Assembly (NCBI RefSeq): GCF_003063265.1
Contig: NZ_NERU01000015.1
Location: 55,473-119,472 of the forward strand
DNA from: Limnohabitans sp. WS1
GTDB lineage: Bacteria > Pseudomonadota > Gammaproteobacteria > Burkholderiales > Burkholderiaceae_C
Length of the DNA: 64,000 nucleotides
Direction: 5' to 3'
The position numbers and the translations under genes are program-made. Positions within the stretch are counted from its first letter, which is position 1, and each line of letters begins with the position of its first letter. Under the pieces are notes generated by a model. It was not told where the DNA came from, did no database searches, and was given only the letters and a program-made list of their open reading frames with translations. This document shows, piece by piece, positions 18,944 through 30,952 of this stretch.

Positions 18944-20356
18944 ATGATTCCTGTAATTGTTTCTGGGGGCGTTGGCTCACGGCTGTGGCCTGTTTCACGC
19001 GAGCAACACCCCAAACCCTTCATTCGACTCGGCGATGGTCAAAGCTTGCTGCAAAAGGCATTTTTGCGGGCCAGCCAACTGAAGGCCACCAAGGCGGTCA
19101 TGACCGTCACCAACCGGGATTTGTTCTTCAAGACCCAAGACGACTACGCCGAAGTCGCGTCTCTCAACACACGTTTTGACTACGTGCTCGAACCCTTTGG
19201 ACGAAACACAGCGGCCGCCATTGCCGCAGCAGCCCTCGAAATCGAACGCCAGCATGGGCCCAACGAAATCATGCTGGTGCTGGCCGCCGACCACCTCATC
19301 ACCGACCAGTCCGGGTTTGAGCTCGCTGTTGAACAAGCGCACGCCATGGCCCAGCAAGACCAGATCGTCACATTTGGCATACAACCCACCGCCCCAGAAA
19401 CCGGTTATGGGTACATCGAAACCCATGGCCAGCGCGTCATCCGTTTTGTAGAAAAACCCAACATTCAAAAAGCACAGGAGTACCTTGACGCAGGTCACTA
19501 CCTGTGGAATGCCGGCATGTTTTGTTTCAAAGCCGGCGTCTTGCTCGCGCAAATGCAGCAACACTGCCCAGACATCTTGCACACAACCCGCCAGTGCCTT
19601 GCCGCATCGCGGCGCACGCAAGGTCAAAACATCACGCAAGTCGAACTCGATCCCGACAGCTTCATCCAAGTTCCAGAAAACTCCATCGACTATGCCGTGA
19701 TGGAAAAGTGCCAAAACATGGCCGTCGTGCCCTGCAACATTGGCTGGACCGACATCGGTTCATGGACCGCACTGGGTGATCTCACCGACAGCGATGACCG
19801 TGGCAACCGTGTGCAAGGACAAGCCCTGTTGCACGACTCCAGCAACTGCACCATCCAATCGAGTGACAGGCTGGTAGGCACGGTGGGGGTGTCCAACTTG
19901 CTCATCATCGATACCCCCGATGCGCTGTTGGTCGCAGACCGAAGCAAGGCCCAAGACGTCAAGCACTTGTTTGCCACCTTGAAAAACCTGGGGCATGAAA
20001 CCCACAAGACGCACAAAACCGTTCACCGCCCTTGGGGCACCTACACGGTGTTGGGCGAGGGCGACGGATTCAAAATCAAACGCATCGAGGTCAACCCCGG
20101 TGGGCGCTTGAGCCTGCAAATGCACCACCATCGTAGCGAACACTGGATCGTGGTTTCGGGCAAAGCCCATGTACAAAACGGCGACGCTGAACTGACGATT
20201 GCCACCAACGAATCGACCTACATCCAGGCCGGTCGCAAACACAGACTCGAAAATCAGCAAGACCAAATGCTGGTCATGATCGAAGTGCAAAGCGGCACCT
20301 ACCTGGGCGAAGACGACATTGTCAGGTTTGAAGACCAATACGGACGCATTGGCTAA
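18944..20356 (+). CDS. manC: Mannose-1-phosphate guanylyltransferase / mannose-6-phosphate isomerase
   Basis: 470 residues, the normal length of the bifunctional type II enzyme. The N-terminal nucleotidyltransferase has GGVGSRLWPVSREQHPKPF at about 8-26 and FVEKP near 168; the C-terminal cupin isomerase domain has RPWGTYTVLGEGDGFKIKRI and LSLQMHHHRSEHW (about 361-402) with the metal-binding His. It makes GDP-D-mannose, the precursor for Gmd/Rmd encoded further on. Its stop codon abuts the wzm start (TAAATG), so the two are in one operon. No phosphomannomutase gene is in the window. Confidence 0.93.
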   Translation: MIPVIVSGGVGSRLWPVSREQHPKPFIRLGDGQSLLQKAFLRASQLKATKAVMTVTNRDLFFKTQDDYAEVASLNTRFDYVLEPFGRNTAAAIAAAALEIERQHGPNEIMLVLAADHLITDQSGFELAVEQAHAMAQQDQIVTFGIQPTAPETGYGYIETHGQRVIRFVEKPNIQKAQEYLDAGHYLWNAGMFCFKAGVLLAQMQQHCPDILHTTRQCLAASRRTQGQNITQVELDPDSFIQVPENSIDYAVMEKCQNMAVVPCNIGWTDIGSWTALGDLTDSDDRGNRVQGQALLHDSSNCTIQSSDRLVGTVGVSNLLIIDTPDALLVADRSKAQDVKHLFATLKNLGHETHKTHKTVHRPWGTYTVLGEGDGFKIKRIEVNPGGRLSLQMHHHRSEHWIVVSGKAHVQNGDAELTIATNESTYIQAGRKHRLENQQDQMLVMIEVQSGTYLGEDDIVRFEDQYGRIG

Positions 20357-21151
20357 ATGAGCGTCCTGTTGAAAGCACTGTGGGGCTATCGTGGTTTTGT
20401 TTTGGGCAGCGTACAACGCGAATTCCAAAGCAAATACCGCAACTCACTGCTGGGCGCGGCCTGGAACATCATCAACCCCTTGGCCATGATCGTGGTCTAC
20501 ACGGTCATATTTGCTCAAGTCATGCGGGCCAAACTCCCCGGTGTCGACAGCACATTTGCCTACAGCATCTACCTGTGTGCCGGCGTCTTGACGTGGGGCC
20601 TGTTTGTTGAAGTGGTGGGACGTGGGCAAACCATGTTCATTGACAACGCCAACTTGCTCAAAAAAATCAGTTTCCCACGCATCACGCTGCCCATCGTTGT
20701 TGTGCTCAATGCCATGCTCAACTTCGCCATTGTCTTTGGGCTGTTCATGGCCTTTTTGGTGATCAGCGGCAACTTCCCTGGGTGGGTGGTGTTGGCCGCA
20801 CTGCCCGTGCTGGCCTTGCAAATCATGTTGGCCGTGGGGCTGGGCATGGTCCTTGGTGTGTTGAATGTTTTTTTCCGCGACGTCGGTCAATTTTTCAGCA
20901 TCTTCCTGCAGTTCTGGTTCTGGTTAACGCCAGTGGTTTACCCCGCAAGCATCCTGCCCGAATCCATCACACCATTCATTCACATGAACCCCATGACCTC
21001 GGTCATCGGTGCTTATCAGGCAATTTTTGCCAATCAACAATGGCCAGACTGGACCCAACTTTGGCCAACTGCAGTTCTGGCTGCCTTCTTGTGCTTGTTG
21101 GGCTTGCATCTCTTTAAAAAGAATGCAGGCGAAATGGTGGACGAACTCTGA
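20357..21151 (+). CDS. wzm: ABC-2 polysaccharide export permease
   Basis: 264 residues with six membrane helices. The N-terminal motif REFQSKYRNSLLGAAWNIINPLAMI is typical of the O-antigen/teichoic-acid ABC-2 permeases (Wzm, TagG, RfbA). It should form the channel that moves the finished undecaprenyl-linked chain across the inner membrane, driven by the ATPase encoded next, whose ATG overlaps its stop by 1 nt (TGATG). Confidence 0.92.
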   Translation: MSVLLKALWGYRGFVLGSVQREFQSKYRNSLLGAAWNIINPLAMIVVYTVIFAQVMRAKLPGVDSTFAYSIYLCAGVLTWGLFVEVVGRGQTMFIDNANLLKKISFPRITLPIVVVLNAMLNFAIVFGLFMAFLVISGNFPGWVVLAALPVLALQIMLAVGLGMVLGVLNVFFRDVGQFFSIFLQFWFWLTPVVYPASILPESITPFIHMNPMTSVIGAYQAIFANQQWPDWTQLWPTAVLAAFLCLLGLHLFKKNAGEMVDEL

Positions 21152-22371
21152 TGGGCACGATCGTTGTCAACAACCTGGGCAAGGCGTACAAACAATACCC
21201 CAGCCACTGGTCTCGCCTGAAAGAATGGCTCACGCCCGGCCATGCCAAGCAACACCAACTCAAGTGGGTGCTGCAGGGGATCCACTTCACCGTCAATCCG
21301 GGTGAGGCTGTGGGCATCGTGGGCATCAACGGGGCTGGCAAAAGCACCCTGCTCAAGCTCATCACCGGCACCACCCAGCCCACCACGGGCAGCGTGCACA
21401 TGACCGGCCGTGTGGCCGCCATGTTGGAGCTGGGCATGGGTTTTCATCCCGACTTCACCGGCAGGCAAAACGCCTTCATGGCCGGGCAACTCTTGGGCAT
21501 CAGCAGCGCAGACATTGCTCGCCTCATGCCCCAGATCGAAGACTTTGCCGAAATTGGCGACTACATCGACCAACCCTTGCGCGTGTACAGCAGTGGCATG
21601 CAAATGCGGCTGGCCTTCAGTGTGGCCACCGCCATCCGTCCAGACATCCTCATCGTCGACGAAGCGCTGTCGGTGGGCGACGCCTATTTTCAGCACAAAA
21701 GCATTGACCGCATTCGTGAATTTCGAAAAAGCGGAACCACTTTGCTCATCGTCAGTCACGACAAAGGCGCAATTCAAAGCATCTGCGACCGAGCCATATT
21801 GCTCAATGCCGGGCAACTTGCCATGCAAGGAGAGCCAGAGGCGGTCATGGACTATTACAACGCCATGCTGGCAGACCACCAAAACCAGACCGTCAAGCAA
21901 GAGACCACGGCAGATGGGAAAGTGCAGACCATTTCAGGCACAGGGGAAGTCTCTCTGGAAGAGGTCAACCTCGTGGATGACAAAGGCCAAACCATTGAAC
22001 TGGTGGCCGTTGGTCAAGCCGTCTCACTGAGTATCCAGATCCATTGCCATCAATCTATTCCTGAGCTGGTCATCGGCTACATGATCAAAGACAGACTGGG
22101 ACAGCCTGTCTTTGGTACCAACACACACCACCTCAAGCGGCAACTGAAAAATCTTCAAGCCCAAGACCGAATTCAGTTCAATTTTGATTTCGACGCCAAT
22201 CTTGGACCAGGCACTTATTCGATTGCAGTCGCTGCACACACAGCCGACACGCACATTGGAAAAAACTACGAGTGGCGTGACCAGGCGATCATTTTCAACG
22301 TGGTCAATACCCAGCATGCCGAATTTGTAGGTGTGGCTTGGATGCCGCCCGGAGTCAGGTGCAAACAATGA
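21151..22371 (+). CDS. wzt: Polysaccharide export ATPase with C-terminal carbohydrate-binding domain
   Basis: 406 residues. The ABC domain has Walker A GINGAGKST (about 59), the Wzt-type signature YSSGMQMRLAFSVAT (about 148) and Walker B ILIVDEALSVGD. Residues about 255-400 form an extra beta-rich domain (SLEEVNLVDDKGQTIELVAVGQ, VIGYMIKDRLGQPVFGTNT) like Wzt-C of E. coli O9a, which binds the modified non-reducing end of the O-chain before export. This fits the methyltransferase encoded next, with a 4-nt ATGA overlap. So a terminal cap is probably needed for export. Confidence 0.92.
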   Translation: MGTIVVNNLGKAYKQYPSHWSRLKEWLTPGHAKQHQLKWVLQGIHFTVNPGEAVGIVGINGAGKSTLLKLITGTTQPTTGSVHMTGRVAAMLELGMGFHPDFTGRQNAFMAGQLLGISSADIARLMPQIEDFAEIGDYIDQPLRVYSSGMQMRLAFSVATAIRPDILIVDEALSVGDAYFQHKSIDRIREFRKSGTTLLIVSHDKGAIQSICDRAILLNAGQLAMQGEPEAVMDYYNAMLADHQNQTVKQETTADGKVQTISGTGEVSLEEVNLVDDKGQTIELVAVGQAVSLSIQIHCHQSIPELVIGYMIKDRLGQPVFGTNTHHLKRQLKNLQAQDRIQFNFDFDANLGPGTYSIAVAAHTADTHIGKNYEWRDQAIIFNVVNTQHAEFVGVAWMPPGVRCKQ

Positions 22372-23720
22372 GCAGTACCTTCTATCGAGCCTTTGAAGAT
22401 CGCCACAGAGGTACCCGCGAAACGATCAAAGACAGGCTGCGCGTCTACACACCATTCGTGCAAGCCTTGCTGCAAGCCTACCCGAACGCGCAAGCCGTTG
22501 ACCTGGGCTGTGGTCGTGGTGAATGGCTCGAATTAATGGCCGAAACAGGTTATGACATTCAAGGTTTTGACCTCGATGAAGGCATGCTCGAGGCCTGCCA
22601 CCAACGGGGACTGAACGCCCAAACGGGTGACGCCATTCAACACCTGCAAACCCTGCCTGACCAAAGTCAAACGGTTGTATCCGCATTCCATCTTGTGGAG
22701 CACATGCCATTTGATCAACTTCAAGAACTGGTCATGCAAGCCATTCGCGTGCTCAAGCCAGGTGGACTTTTGATCATGGAAACCCCCAATCCAGAAAATC
22801 TTGTGGTGGGCACCTCAAACTTCTATGTAGACCCCAGCCACGAAAAGCCCATTCCGCCTTTGCTCTTGAGTTTCCTCGCGGAGTATGCAGGCTTTTTCCA
22901 AGTCAAAACATTGAGATTGCAAGAGTCCAAGGGCTTGCAAACCAAGGTCCAAGTCAACCTGGAAGATGTGGTGACAGGCGTCAGTCCGGATTACGCCATC
23001 GTGGCGCAAAAAGCGGCACCCCAGCCAGTTCTCGATTTGACTGCACATGCATTCAAGGCCAATCATGGCTTGGACCTTTCCGGCCTGCTCAACCGTTGGG
23101 ATGCACGCTTTGAAAGCCAAATGACCGAAGTCAAGCAGGCACAAGATCAAGCCCAGGCCATCGCACAAGAATTGCAAAGCCAAGTGCAAGAAGCATTGGC
23201 GCTTGGACAGTTGGCGCAAACGGCAGCTGAACATGCACAAGCCAAGGCCGAGCAAGCCCAAGCTGCAGCAGGTCAAGCGAAAAACACAGCCGATCAAGCC
23301 CAAGCGACAGCCATTCAAGCTGTGCACGCAGCGCAACATCAAGCCCAAGAACTCAACGCCTTGTACGCCAGCAAATCATGGCGTTACACCAAGCCACTTC
23401 GCTGGGTATTTGGGCAAACAAGACGCCTCAAAGCAGAAGGCCCAAAAGCGCGCTCAAAAGCACTGATTCTTAAAGTGCTTCGATGCATTGACCAAGAGCT
23501 GACGCACCGGCCGGCATTGCGTCTGCAATTGATGGGACTCAGCCAAAAAATCGGATTGCATGCGGCATTAAAAAAAGCACAAAGTCAGTGGCGTGACCAA
23601 GCCAGCAATGAACCTGCGCACATCGTCGCAGCATCAACCATTGAGCCCTTGTCTCCTCGCGCACAGATCATCTATGAAGACCTGAAAAAGGCCATAGAGC
23701 AACATCAAGAGGCGGCATAA
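22368..23720 (+). CDS. WbdD-like chain-terminating methyltransferase with coiled coil, no kinase domain
   Basis: 450 residues from the ATG at 22368 overlapping the wzt stop. SAM motif I AVDLGCGRGEW is at about 43-53, with FHLVEHMP and a VLKPGGLLIMETPNPEN block. Residues about 250-335 are an Ala/Gln/Glu-rich heptad region (repeated AEQAQA, ADQAQA), then the motif SKSWRYTKPLRWVFG seen at the ends of many cell-surface sugar enzymes. In E. coli O9a, WbdD caps the chain and its coiled coil acts as a length ruler holding the polymerase WbdA. Position between wzt and a tandem GT gene supports the same role, but the kinase domain of E. coli WbdD is absent, so the cap would be a plain methyl group. 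Confidence 0.82.
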   Translation: MSSTFYRAFEDRHRGTRETIKDRLRVYTPFVQALLQAYPNAQAVDLGCGRGEWLELMAETGYDIQGFDLDEGMLEACHQRGLNAQTGDAIQHLQTLPDQSQTVVSAFHLVEHMPFDQLQELVMQAIRVLKPGGLLIMETPNPENLVVGTSNFYVDPSHEKPIPPLLLSFLAEYAGFFQVKTLRLQESKGLQTKVQVNLEDVVTGVSPDYAIVAQKAAPQPVLDLTAHAFKANHGLDLSGLLNRWDARFESQMTEVKQAQDQAQAIAQELQSQVQEALALGQLAQTAAEHAQAKAEQAQAAAGQAKNTADQAQATAIQAVHAAQHQAQELNALYASKSWRYTKPLRWVFGQTRRLKAEGPKARSKALILKVLRCIDQELTHRPALRLQLMGLSQKIGLHAALKKAQSQWRDQASNEPAHIVAASTIEPLSPRAQIIYEDLKKAIEQHQEAA

Positions 23721-23721
23721 C

Positions 23722-27325
<3,604 letters not shown>

Positions 27326-27326
<1 letters not shown>

Positions 27327-28210
27327 TGAAAATCCTCCTGACGGGCGCCAACGGCTTCACCGGCCGACATTTTGTTCAATGCGCCGAACAAGCAGGCCAC
27401 CAAGTCACGCCCATGCTGGCCGACCTGACCGACAAAGCCGCCGTGGCCGATCAAGTCCAGCAGGCCCAAGCAGACACGGTGGTCCACCTTGCGGCCATCA
27501 GCTTTGTGGGCAATGCCGACGACGCCGCTTTTTACAGCGTCAACGTCACAGGGTGCATCAACCTTCTGTCTGCGTGCGCAGCCTTGCCACAAAGGCCTCG
27601 CAAAGTGCTCTTGGCCAGCAGTGCCAACATCTACGGCAACTGCGCCAATTCACCCATCGGCGAAGAGCAAACACCGGCCCCCGTCAACCACTACGGCACC
27701 AGCAAGCTCGCCATGGAGCATCTGGCCCGCACCTACGCTGACCGCTTGCCTTTGGTCATCACCCGTCCCTTCAACTACACAGGACCAGGGCAAGGCAAAC
27801 AATTTCTGATTCCCAAATTGGTCGAGCACTTTGCCCGCAAAGCCCCGCAAATCGAATTGGGCAACCTGCATGTCGAGCGCGAATTCAACGACGTGCGCAT
27901 GGTTTGCGAAAGCTACCTCGCCTTGCTGCAACACGGTCAAAGCGGAGAAACCTACAACATCTGCTCTGGTCAAACCTACACACTTCAGCAAGTGCTGGAC
28001 ACCCTGGTGCAGCTCACCGGCCACCAACTTCAAGTCAACGTCAACCCCGCCTTTGTGCGAGCCACCGAAGTGCACAAACTCTGCGGCAACCCACAGCGCT
28101 TGCACCAAATCTTGGCCCAGGCCGGCATTACCTGCAGTCAGCCCACCTTGGCACAAACACTGCAAGCCATGTTGAACGAAAGCCATGTGGCTGACGTCAT
28201 CGCATGCTGA
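27326..28210 (+). CDS. rmd: GDP-6-deoxy-D-mannose reductase (GDP-D-rhamnose synthase)
   Basis: 294 residues, short-chain epimerase/reductase fold. The N-terminal GANGFTGRHFV binds NAD(P)H, SSANIYGNC carries the catalytic Ser region, and YGTSKLAMEHLAR holds YxxxK at about 124. Length and partnership with gmd fit Rmd, which reduces the Gmd product at C4 to give GDP-D-rhamnose, rather than the longer GDP-fucose synthase Fcl. Closely packed: 1-nt overlap with gmd and 7-nt overlap with the next GT gene. GDP-perosamine or talose branches are less likely because no aminotransferase is encoded nearby. Confidence 0.88.
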
Positions 28211-29343
28211 AACTTGCACTCAACGCCGTGCCCTTGTTGTCCCCGCTGACGGGCATAGGGCAATACACCTTGCAACTGCTCGAAGGACTCGACGCGCAAA
28301 AAGACATGCGCATCGAGAAATTCTATGCGTCCAAATGGAGCGCTGAAACACGCCTTCAACCGTTGCCAGAATCAGCACAAATTTGGAAAAAATGGCTCAA
28401 AAAATGGCTGCCCAACAGCTACCAATACGCACGGGCTGCCCAGCAAAAAATCTTCAGCAAAGGCGTTGCCAAATTCAAACCCGACCTCTACCACGAGCCC
28501 AATTATTTGGCCTTCGAATTTGACGGCCCCAGCGTCATCACCGTGCACGACCTGTCTTGGATTCGCTACCCGCAGCACCACCCCCTAGAGCGCGTACGGG
28601 CCATGAACCAATACTTCGAGCCCGCCTTGCGCAGAGCCAGTCGCATCATTACCGACTCCGCCTTTGTCAAGCAAGAAGTCATTGACGTGTTTGGACTCTC
28701 ACCCGACATCATTCACCCCGTTTACCTGGGTGTTGAAAGCCAGTTCAGGCCCCATACTGTAAAAGAAACCCAAGCCACACTGGCCAAGCATGGCCTTCAG
28801 CACCAGCAATACTTGCTGGCCGTTGGCACGCTGGAGCCCCGCAAAAACATGGGCATGGTCCTGCAGGCCTTCATGGCCATGCCCAAGGCGGTGCGCCGTC
28901 AATACCCCTTGGTCATCGTAGGCATGACAGGCTGGCACGCCAGCCCGCTCGAAAAACTCATGTCACCCCTTCTGGCCGCAGGAGAAATCATTCAGCTCGG
29001 TTACCTGACCCGCCAAGAACTCATCCATGTCACCTCCAGTGCCAGTGCCATGGTGTATCCATCGCTCTACGAAGGCTTTGGCCTGCCCCCCCTCGAAGCC
29101 ATGGCCTGTGGTGTTCCCGTCATCGCCTCCAACGTCACATCATTGCCCGAAGTCGTGGGAGAAACCGGCCTGCTTGTTGACCCCCTCAACCCGGACGCCA
29201 TCAGTCAGGCCATGCAAACAATGACCCAGGCCCCCGAGTTACGCGCAGCCTACAGTCAGCAAGCCCTCTTGCGCAGCCGCCAATTCAACTGGCACAAATG
29301 CCAGCAAGAAACCATCGGCGTTTACCGCGCCGCTTTGGCATGA
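28204..29343 (+). CDS. GT4 glycosyltransferase
   Basis: 379 residues with a GT-B fold. LTGIGQYTLQLLEGL binds the acceptor side, VGTLEPRKNMGMVLQAF marks the start of the donor domain at about 205, and EGFGLPPLEAMACGVPVIAS holds the EX7E pair. It is similar to mannosyl/rhamnosyltransferases such as WbdB, WbpY or MtfB, which add the first or linking residues using GDP-sugars. It overlaps rmd by 7 nt and the following GT gene by 4 nt, so it belongs to the operon. Confidence 0.87.
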   Translation: MLKLALNAVPLLSPLTGIGQYTLQLLEGLDAQKDMRIEKFYASKWSAETRLQPLPESAQIWKKWLKKWLPNSYQYARAAQQKIFSKGVAKFKPDLYHEPNYLAFEFDGPSVITVHDLSWIRYPQHHPLERVRAMNQYFEPALRRASRIITDSAFVKQEVIDVFGLSPDIIHPVYLGVESQFRPHTVKETQATLAKHGLQHQQYLLAVGTLEPRKNMGMVLQAFMAMPKAVRRQYPLVIVGMTGWHASPLEKLMSPLLAAGEIIQLGYLTRQELIHVTSSASAMVYPSLYEGFGLPPLEAMACGVPVIASNVTSLPEVVGETGLLVDPLNPDAISQAMQTMTQAPELRAAYSQQALLRSRQFNWHKCQQETIGVYRAALA

Positions 29344-30503
29344 AAATCGCCATCGTCCACGAATGGCTGGTCAACTATGCCGGCTCAGAACGCGTGTTGG
29401 AGCAAATGCTCCACTGCTACCCACAGGCCGACCTCTTCAGTGTGGTCGACTTCGTGCCTGAGCATGAACGCGCTTTTTTGCAGGGCAAAAAGCCACGCAC
29501 CACCTTCATCCAAAACCTGCCGGGTGCACGCAAGCACTATAGAAACTTCCTGCCCCTCATGCCCTTGGCCATCGAGCAACTCGACATGACCGGCTACGAC
29601 CTCATCCTGTCCAGTTCGCACGCAGTGGCCAAAGGCATCCTTGTCTCGCCCGACCAACTGCACCTGTGCATGTGCTACACCCCCATTCGTTACGCATGGG
29701 ACATGCAGCACCAATACCTGCAAGAGTCAGGTCTGCAAAGCAGCCTCAAAGGCTGGGTGGTCAAATGGCTGCTGCACAAAATCAGACTCTGGGATGCCCG
29801 CACCGCCGATGGCGTTGACCATTTCATGGCCATCTCGCACTACATCGCCCGGCGCATTGAAAAAAATTACCGCCGTCAATCCACTGTCATTTATCCACCA
29901 GTGGACACCGCATACTTTGACCTGCCAAATCATCAGGTCAAAGGCGATTACTACCTGACCGCGTCACGCATGGTCCCTTACAAAAAAATGGCCATCATCA
30001 TCGAAGCCTTCAAGGACATGCCTGATAAAAAATTATTGGTGATCGGCGAGGGGCCTGAAATGAGCCGTTGCGTGGCAGCAGCTGGCCCCAATGTGACCCT
30101 GCTCGGACGTCAAAGCGCAGACAGCCTGCGCCACCACATGCAGCAAGCCAAGGCCTTTATCTTTGCGGCCGAAGAAGACTTTGGCATCGCCCCCATTGAA
30201 GCCCAGGCCTGTGGCACCCCTGTTCTTGCATACGGCAGCGGGGCCGCACGCGAAACCATTCAATGCAACAACGCCCATGGTGTCAGTGAAAACGACACCG
30301 GCCTTTTTTTCAATGAGCAAACAAGCCAAGCCATCGTTCGTGTTGTCCATCAATTTGAATTGCAGGCATCTAAATTTTTGGGCCAGAACTGCCGCAACAA
30401 TGCGCAAAGGTTTTCCATTGAACAATTCAGGCGCAATTTTGTTCAATTCGTCGAAACTCGCAGCACAGAGTTTCAAAAACAAAAACACAAAAACCTTTGC
30501 TGA
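29340..30503 (+). CDS. GT4 glycosyltransferase (WbdC/WbpZ-like)
   Basis: 387 residues from the ATG at 29340, which overlaps the previous stop (ATGA) and puts KIAIVHEWLVNYAGSERVLEQ at the N-terminus as in WbpZ/WbdC-like mannosyltransferases that add the first mannose or rhamnose to the lipid-linked primer. Further blocks are CYTPIRYAWDMQHQYL, the donor site SRMVPYKKMAIIIEAF, and EEDFGIAPIEAQACGTPVLAY with the EX7E pair. It is the last glycosyltransferase of the cluster. Confidence 0.87.
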   Translation: MKIAIVHEWLVNYAGSERVLEQMLHCYPQADLFSVVDFVPEHERAFLQGKKPRTTFIQNLPGARKHYRNFLPLMPLAIEQLDMTGYDLILSSSHAVAKGILVSPDQLHLCMCYTPIRYAWDMQHQYLQESGLQSSLKGWVVKWLLHKIRLWDARTADGVDHFMAISHYIARRIEKNYRRQSTVIYPPVDTAYFDLPNHQVKGDYYLTASRMVPYKKMAIIIEAFKDMPDKKLLVIGEGPEMSRCVAAAGPNVTLLGRQSADSLRHHMQQAKAFIFAAEEDFGIAPIEAQACGTPVLAYGSGAARETIQCNNAHGVSENDTGLFFNEQTSQAIVRVVHQFELQASKFLGQNCRNNAQRFSIEQFRRNFVQFVETRSTEFQKQKHKNLC

Positions 30504-30527
30504 AGTCTGCAGCATGAATGCAGCCCG

Positions 30528-30875
30528 TTGAACGACATCATCCAAACCCCAACCATCTTTCAAATCCTCTGGCTATGCACCTTGGCCGCTGTGCTTGTTG
30601 GCATGTTGACAGAGGCGGTCATCATCCCATCTTGGGTGCATCGGCACGACAAAGTGGCGCATTTCGTGGCATTTGGAATGTTGGCTGGCATGGCCCACGG
30701 CGCTTGGCCTGGTCTCAACTTATGGGCACTGTGGTTCACCATCTCGACATTGGGTCTTTTGACCGAAGTGGCCCAGCACCTCACGGTCAAGCGGCGTTTT
30801 TGCTGGCGAGATGCGCTGGCCAATGCACTGGGGGCTGCGGCTGTGCTGACCGTGATCTCCCAATTGGGGCCTTGA
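30528..30875 (+). CDS. VanZ-like small membrane protein
   Basis: 115 residues with about four hydrophobic helices. The motif RHDKVAHFVAFGMLAG and the downstream LTEVAQHLTVKRRFCWRDALANALGA match the VanZ family (D-K-x-x-H-x-x-x-F and R-x-x-x-x-D-x-x-x-N-x-x-G). Function of the family is poorly known; VanZ itself gives low-level teicoplanin resistance. The start is TTG at 30528, since no ATG or GTG is available in frame before residue 25. It lies 24 nt behind the last glycosyltransferase gene and may be the end of that operon. Confidence 0.78.
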   Translation: MNDIIQTPTIFQILWLCTLAAVLVGMLTEAVIIPSWVHRHDKVAHFVAFGMLAGMAHGAWPGLNLWALWFTISTLGLLTEVAQHLTVKRRFCWRDALANALGAAAVLTVISQLGP

Positions 30876-30916
30876 ATATCAATGCCCCATAAAGGTCATG
30901 GCAAATTGCAGTTTTT

Positions 30917-30934
30917 ATTGGATTTAAATCCAAT
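30917..30934. promoter_or_regulatory. Perfect 18-bp palindrome before the FecR-cyclase operon
   Basis: ATTGGATTTAAATCCAAT is completely symmetric and lies 18 nt upstream of the FecR-protein ATG, next to the AT-rich stretch ACATAATAATAGT. It is a strong operator candidate; the regulator is unknown. Confidence 0.6.
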
Positions 30935-30952
30935 TTAATACATAATAATAGT

